Shown here one piece after another: positions 5,399-6,511 of a stretch of 6,511 bases of DNA. The notes below the pieces were generated by a model. That model saw nothing but the letters and a program-made list of their open reading frames with translations. It searched no databases and was not told the origin of the DNA. The DNA is from an uncultured Lysobacteraceae bacterium. GTDB taxonomy: Bacteria > Pseudomonadota > Gammaproteobacteria > Xanthomonadales > Rhodanobacteraceae. Each line of letters opens with the position of its first letter. The stretch's first letter is position 1. The stretch is from assembly GCA_946482585.1 (NCBI GenBank), contig CAMLSI010000314.1, forward strand, positions 1 to 6,511, in the 5' to 3' direction. Both the position numbers and the translations under genes were made by a program.

Positions 5399-6511
5399 AT
5401 GCCGACACCCGAACCCTCCACGTCGCTGATCGCCGCCGGGCAGTTCTTCGGTCTGATCGCCGCGCTCGGCGGCGGATTGCTGGTCGGCATCGGACGCGAG
5501 CGGGAGAAGGCGCAGCAGGGCCGCGAAGCGGCCGGCGTGCGCAGTTTCGCCGTCGTCGCGCTCGGCGGTGCGGTTGCCATGCTGCTCGGCCCGGTCGCAC
5601 TGGCGGTCGCCGGCGCGGCCGTCGCGGCGATGACGGTCGCGTCGTACTGGCACAGCGCCGAACACGATCCCGGCGTCGTCACCGAACTCGCCTTGCTCGT
5701 GACCTTCCTGCTCGGCGCGCTCGCACAGCCGCAGACCCAGCTCGCCGCCGCGCTGTTCGTCGCACTCGCCGTCGTGCTCGAGAGCAAGACCGACCTGCAC
5801 CGTTTCACGCGCCAGGTGCTCAGCGAACGGGAGCTCGGCGACGCGCTGCTGCTCGCGGCGGCGGCGCTGATCGTCTTGCCGCTGCTGCCCGATCGCGCGG
5901 TCGATCCCTGGCAGGTATTGAACCCGCGCAAGCTCTGGCTGTTCGTCGTGCTGGTCATGGGCATCAACGCCGCGGGCTACGTCGCGCTGCGCGTGTTCGG
6001 CGCCGGTCGCGGGCTCGCGCTCGCCGGCCTGCTCGGCGGATTCGTGTCCAGCGCGGCGACGATCGCCGGCATGGGCCAGCGCGCATCCAGCGACGCACAT
6101 GCCCTGCCCGGCTGCATCGCCGCGGCGCTACTGTCGTGCATCGCGACCATGGTGCAGCTCGCGGTGATCCTGTTCGCGATCGCGCCGGGACTGCTGGACG
6201 ATCTCGCGGTGCCGCTGCTCGCGGCCGGCGTCGCCGCGGCGGGCATCGCCGCATGGTTCGTCTGGCGCGGCCGCGCGACCGCGAACGGCGCGGCACCGGC
6301 CGAGCTCGGCCGACCGTTCGCGCTGCGCCAGGCCCTGCTGTTCGTCGCGATCGTCGCTGCCGCGCTGCTGTTGTCGACGGCATTGCGCCACTACTTCGGC
6401 GGCGGCTGGTCGTTCCCGTTCCCCGGCCGGGAGCCGGCACCGGAGGAGCCCGCCGGCGGTGCTCCTCGCAATCCGCGGCTGGAACAGGCGGTAGACCTCA
6501 CCCTACCCGGC
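5399..6511 (+). CDS. MgtC/DUF4010-family multi-pass membrane protein (partial, runs off window end)
   Basis: From ATG at 5399 the frame stays open for 371 codons to the window edge. The N-terminal part carries the MgtC-like motif GGGLLVGIGREREK (residues 24-37) followed by AAGVRSFAVVALGGAVA. The rest matches the DUF4010 pattern: LLPDRAVDPWQVLNPRKLW (162-180), GINAAGYVALRVFGAGRGLA (188-207) and LLGGFVSSAATIAGMGQRA (211-229). I count about ten or eleven hydrophobic segments, roughly at 13-31, 48-66, 68-84, 95-109, 113-127, 146-163, 178-200, 205-224, 236-262, 267-288 and 308-328. It is an inner-membrane protein; the family is uncharacterised, and a transport or ion-related role is only suggested by the MgtC likeness. 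After residue ~333 comes a Pro/Gly/Glu-rich hydrophilic stretch (GWSFPFPGREPAP and on) where I would expect further membrane helices. No clear Shine-Dalgarno precedes the start. Confidence 0.85.
   Translation, partial: MPTPEPSTSLIAAGQFFGLIAALGGGLLVGIGREREKAQQGREAAGVRSFAVVALGGAVAMLLGPVALAVAGAAVAAMTVASYWHSAEHDPGVVTELALLVTFLLGALAQPQTQLAAALFVALAVVLESKTDLHRFTRQVLSERELGDALLLAAAALIVLPLLPDRAVDPWQVLNPRKLWLFVVLVMGINAAGYVALRVFGAGRGLALAGLLGGFVSSAATIAGMGQRASSDAHALPGCIAAALLSCIATMVQLAVILFAIAPGLLDDLAVPLLAAGVAAAGIAAWFVWRGRATANGAAPAELGRPFALRQALLFVAIVAAALLLSTALRHYFGGGWSFPFPGREPAPEEPAGGAPRNPRLEQAVDLTLPG
6443..6467. repeat. Strong GC-rich inverted repeat inside the DUF4010 gene
   Basis: The outer arms GAGGAGC (6443-6449) and GCTCCTC (6461-6467) enclose the 10-bp palindrome CCGCCGGCGG (6450-6459) and one T. 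The whole is a 25-bp palindrome with a single unpaired base. It lies in the part of the gene that codes for the unusual hydrophilic stretch. No T-run follows, so it is not an ordinary intrinsic terminator. Confidence 0.55.

Noticed and set aside
4185..5429. A 414-codon plus-strand frame opposite the P-domain gene
   Set aside because: Arg-rich shadow; the minus-strand gene has a signal peptide, a ribosome binding site and recognisable domains.
5192..6440. Minus-strand open frames opposite the DUF4010 gene
   Set aside because: They translate to Asp/Arg/Glu/Gln- or Arg-rich low-complexity strings, the mirror image of a hydrophobic membrane protein on the plus strand.
6443..6467. Intrinsic transcription terminator
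   Set aside because: The stem is strong, but no T-run follows on either strand and the reading frame continues through it.

Overview
This is a high-GC, tightly packed stretch of bacterial chromosome with five protein genes, two of them cut by the window edges. No RNA gene, insertion sequence, phage gene or CRISPR array was seen. The best guess at origin is a proteobacterium. AcnD-type 2-methylcitrate dehydratase is typical of gamma- and betaproteobacteria. The secreted protein, with its P-domain, PPC-like domain and 'DRIFxxGF' tail, recalls proteins I associate with Xanthomonadales (Dokdonella/Lysobacter-like). That lineage call is an inference from remembered family patterns, not from a search.

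Layout. Positions 1-1770 (minus) hold the first 590 residues of AcnD, the Fe-S 2-methylcitrate dehydratase of the methylcitrate cycle (propionate breakdown). Positions 1771-1943 are a divergent intergenic region. It contains a hairpin (1823-1839) and a dense cluster of palindromes (1901-1934) that looks like an operator. Positions 1944-3131 (plus) encode a protein with an N-terminal MerR/excisionase-like helix-turn-helix fused to a citrate-synthase fold. After 27 bp, and behind a good ribosome binding site, comes a two-part SRPBCC (AHSA1/START-like) protein at 3159-3971 (plus). Positions 3975-5225 (minus) encode a secreted protein with a subtilisin-type P-domain and a second cysteine-containing beta domain; it converges tail to tail on the SRPBCC gene with only 3 bp between stops. 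Positions 5226-5398 are a second divergent intergenic region. From 5399 to the window end (plus) runs an MgtC/DUF4010-type multi-pass membrane protein, still open at the edge.

How they may work together. The main point of interest is the acnD / HTH-citrate-synthase pair. A DNA-binding domain joined to a fold that binds oxaloacetate and acyl-CoA is divergently transcribed from a methylcitrate-cycle enzyme, and a palindrome cluster lies directly before its start codon. The simplest model is a metabolite-sensing regulator that controls itself and acnD. The linked SRPBCC protein would be a co-expressed small-molecule-binding partner of unknown role. The secreted P-domain protein and the membrane protein show no evident link to this pathway.
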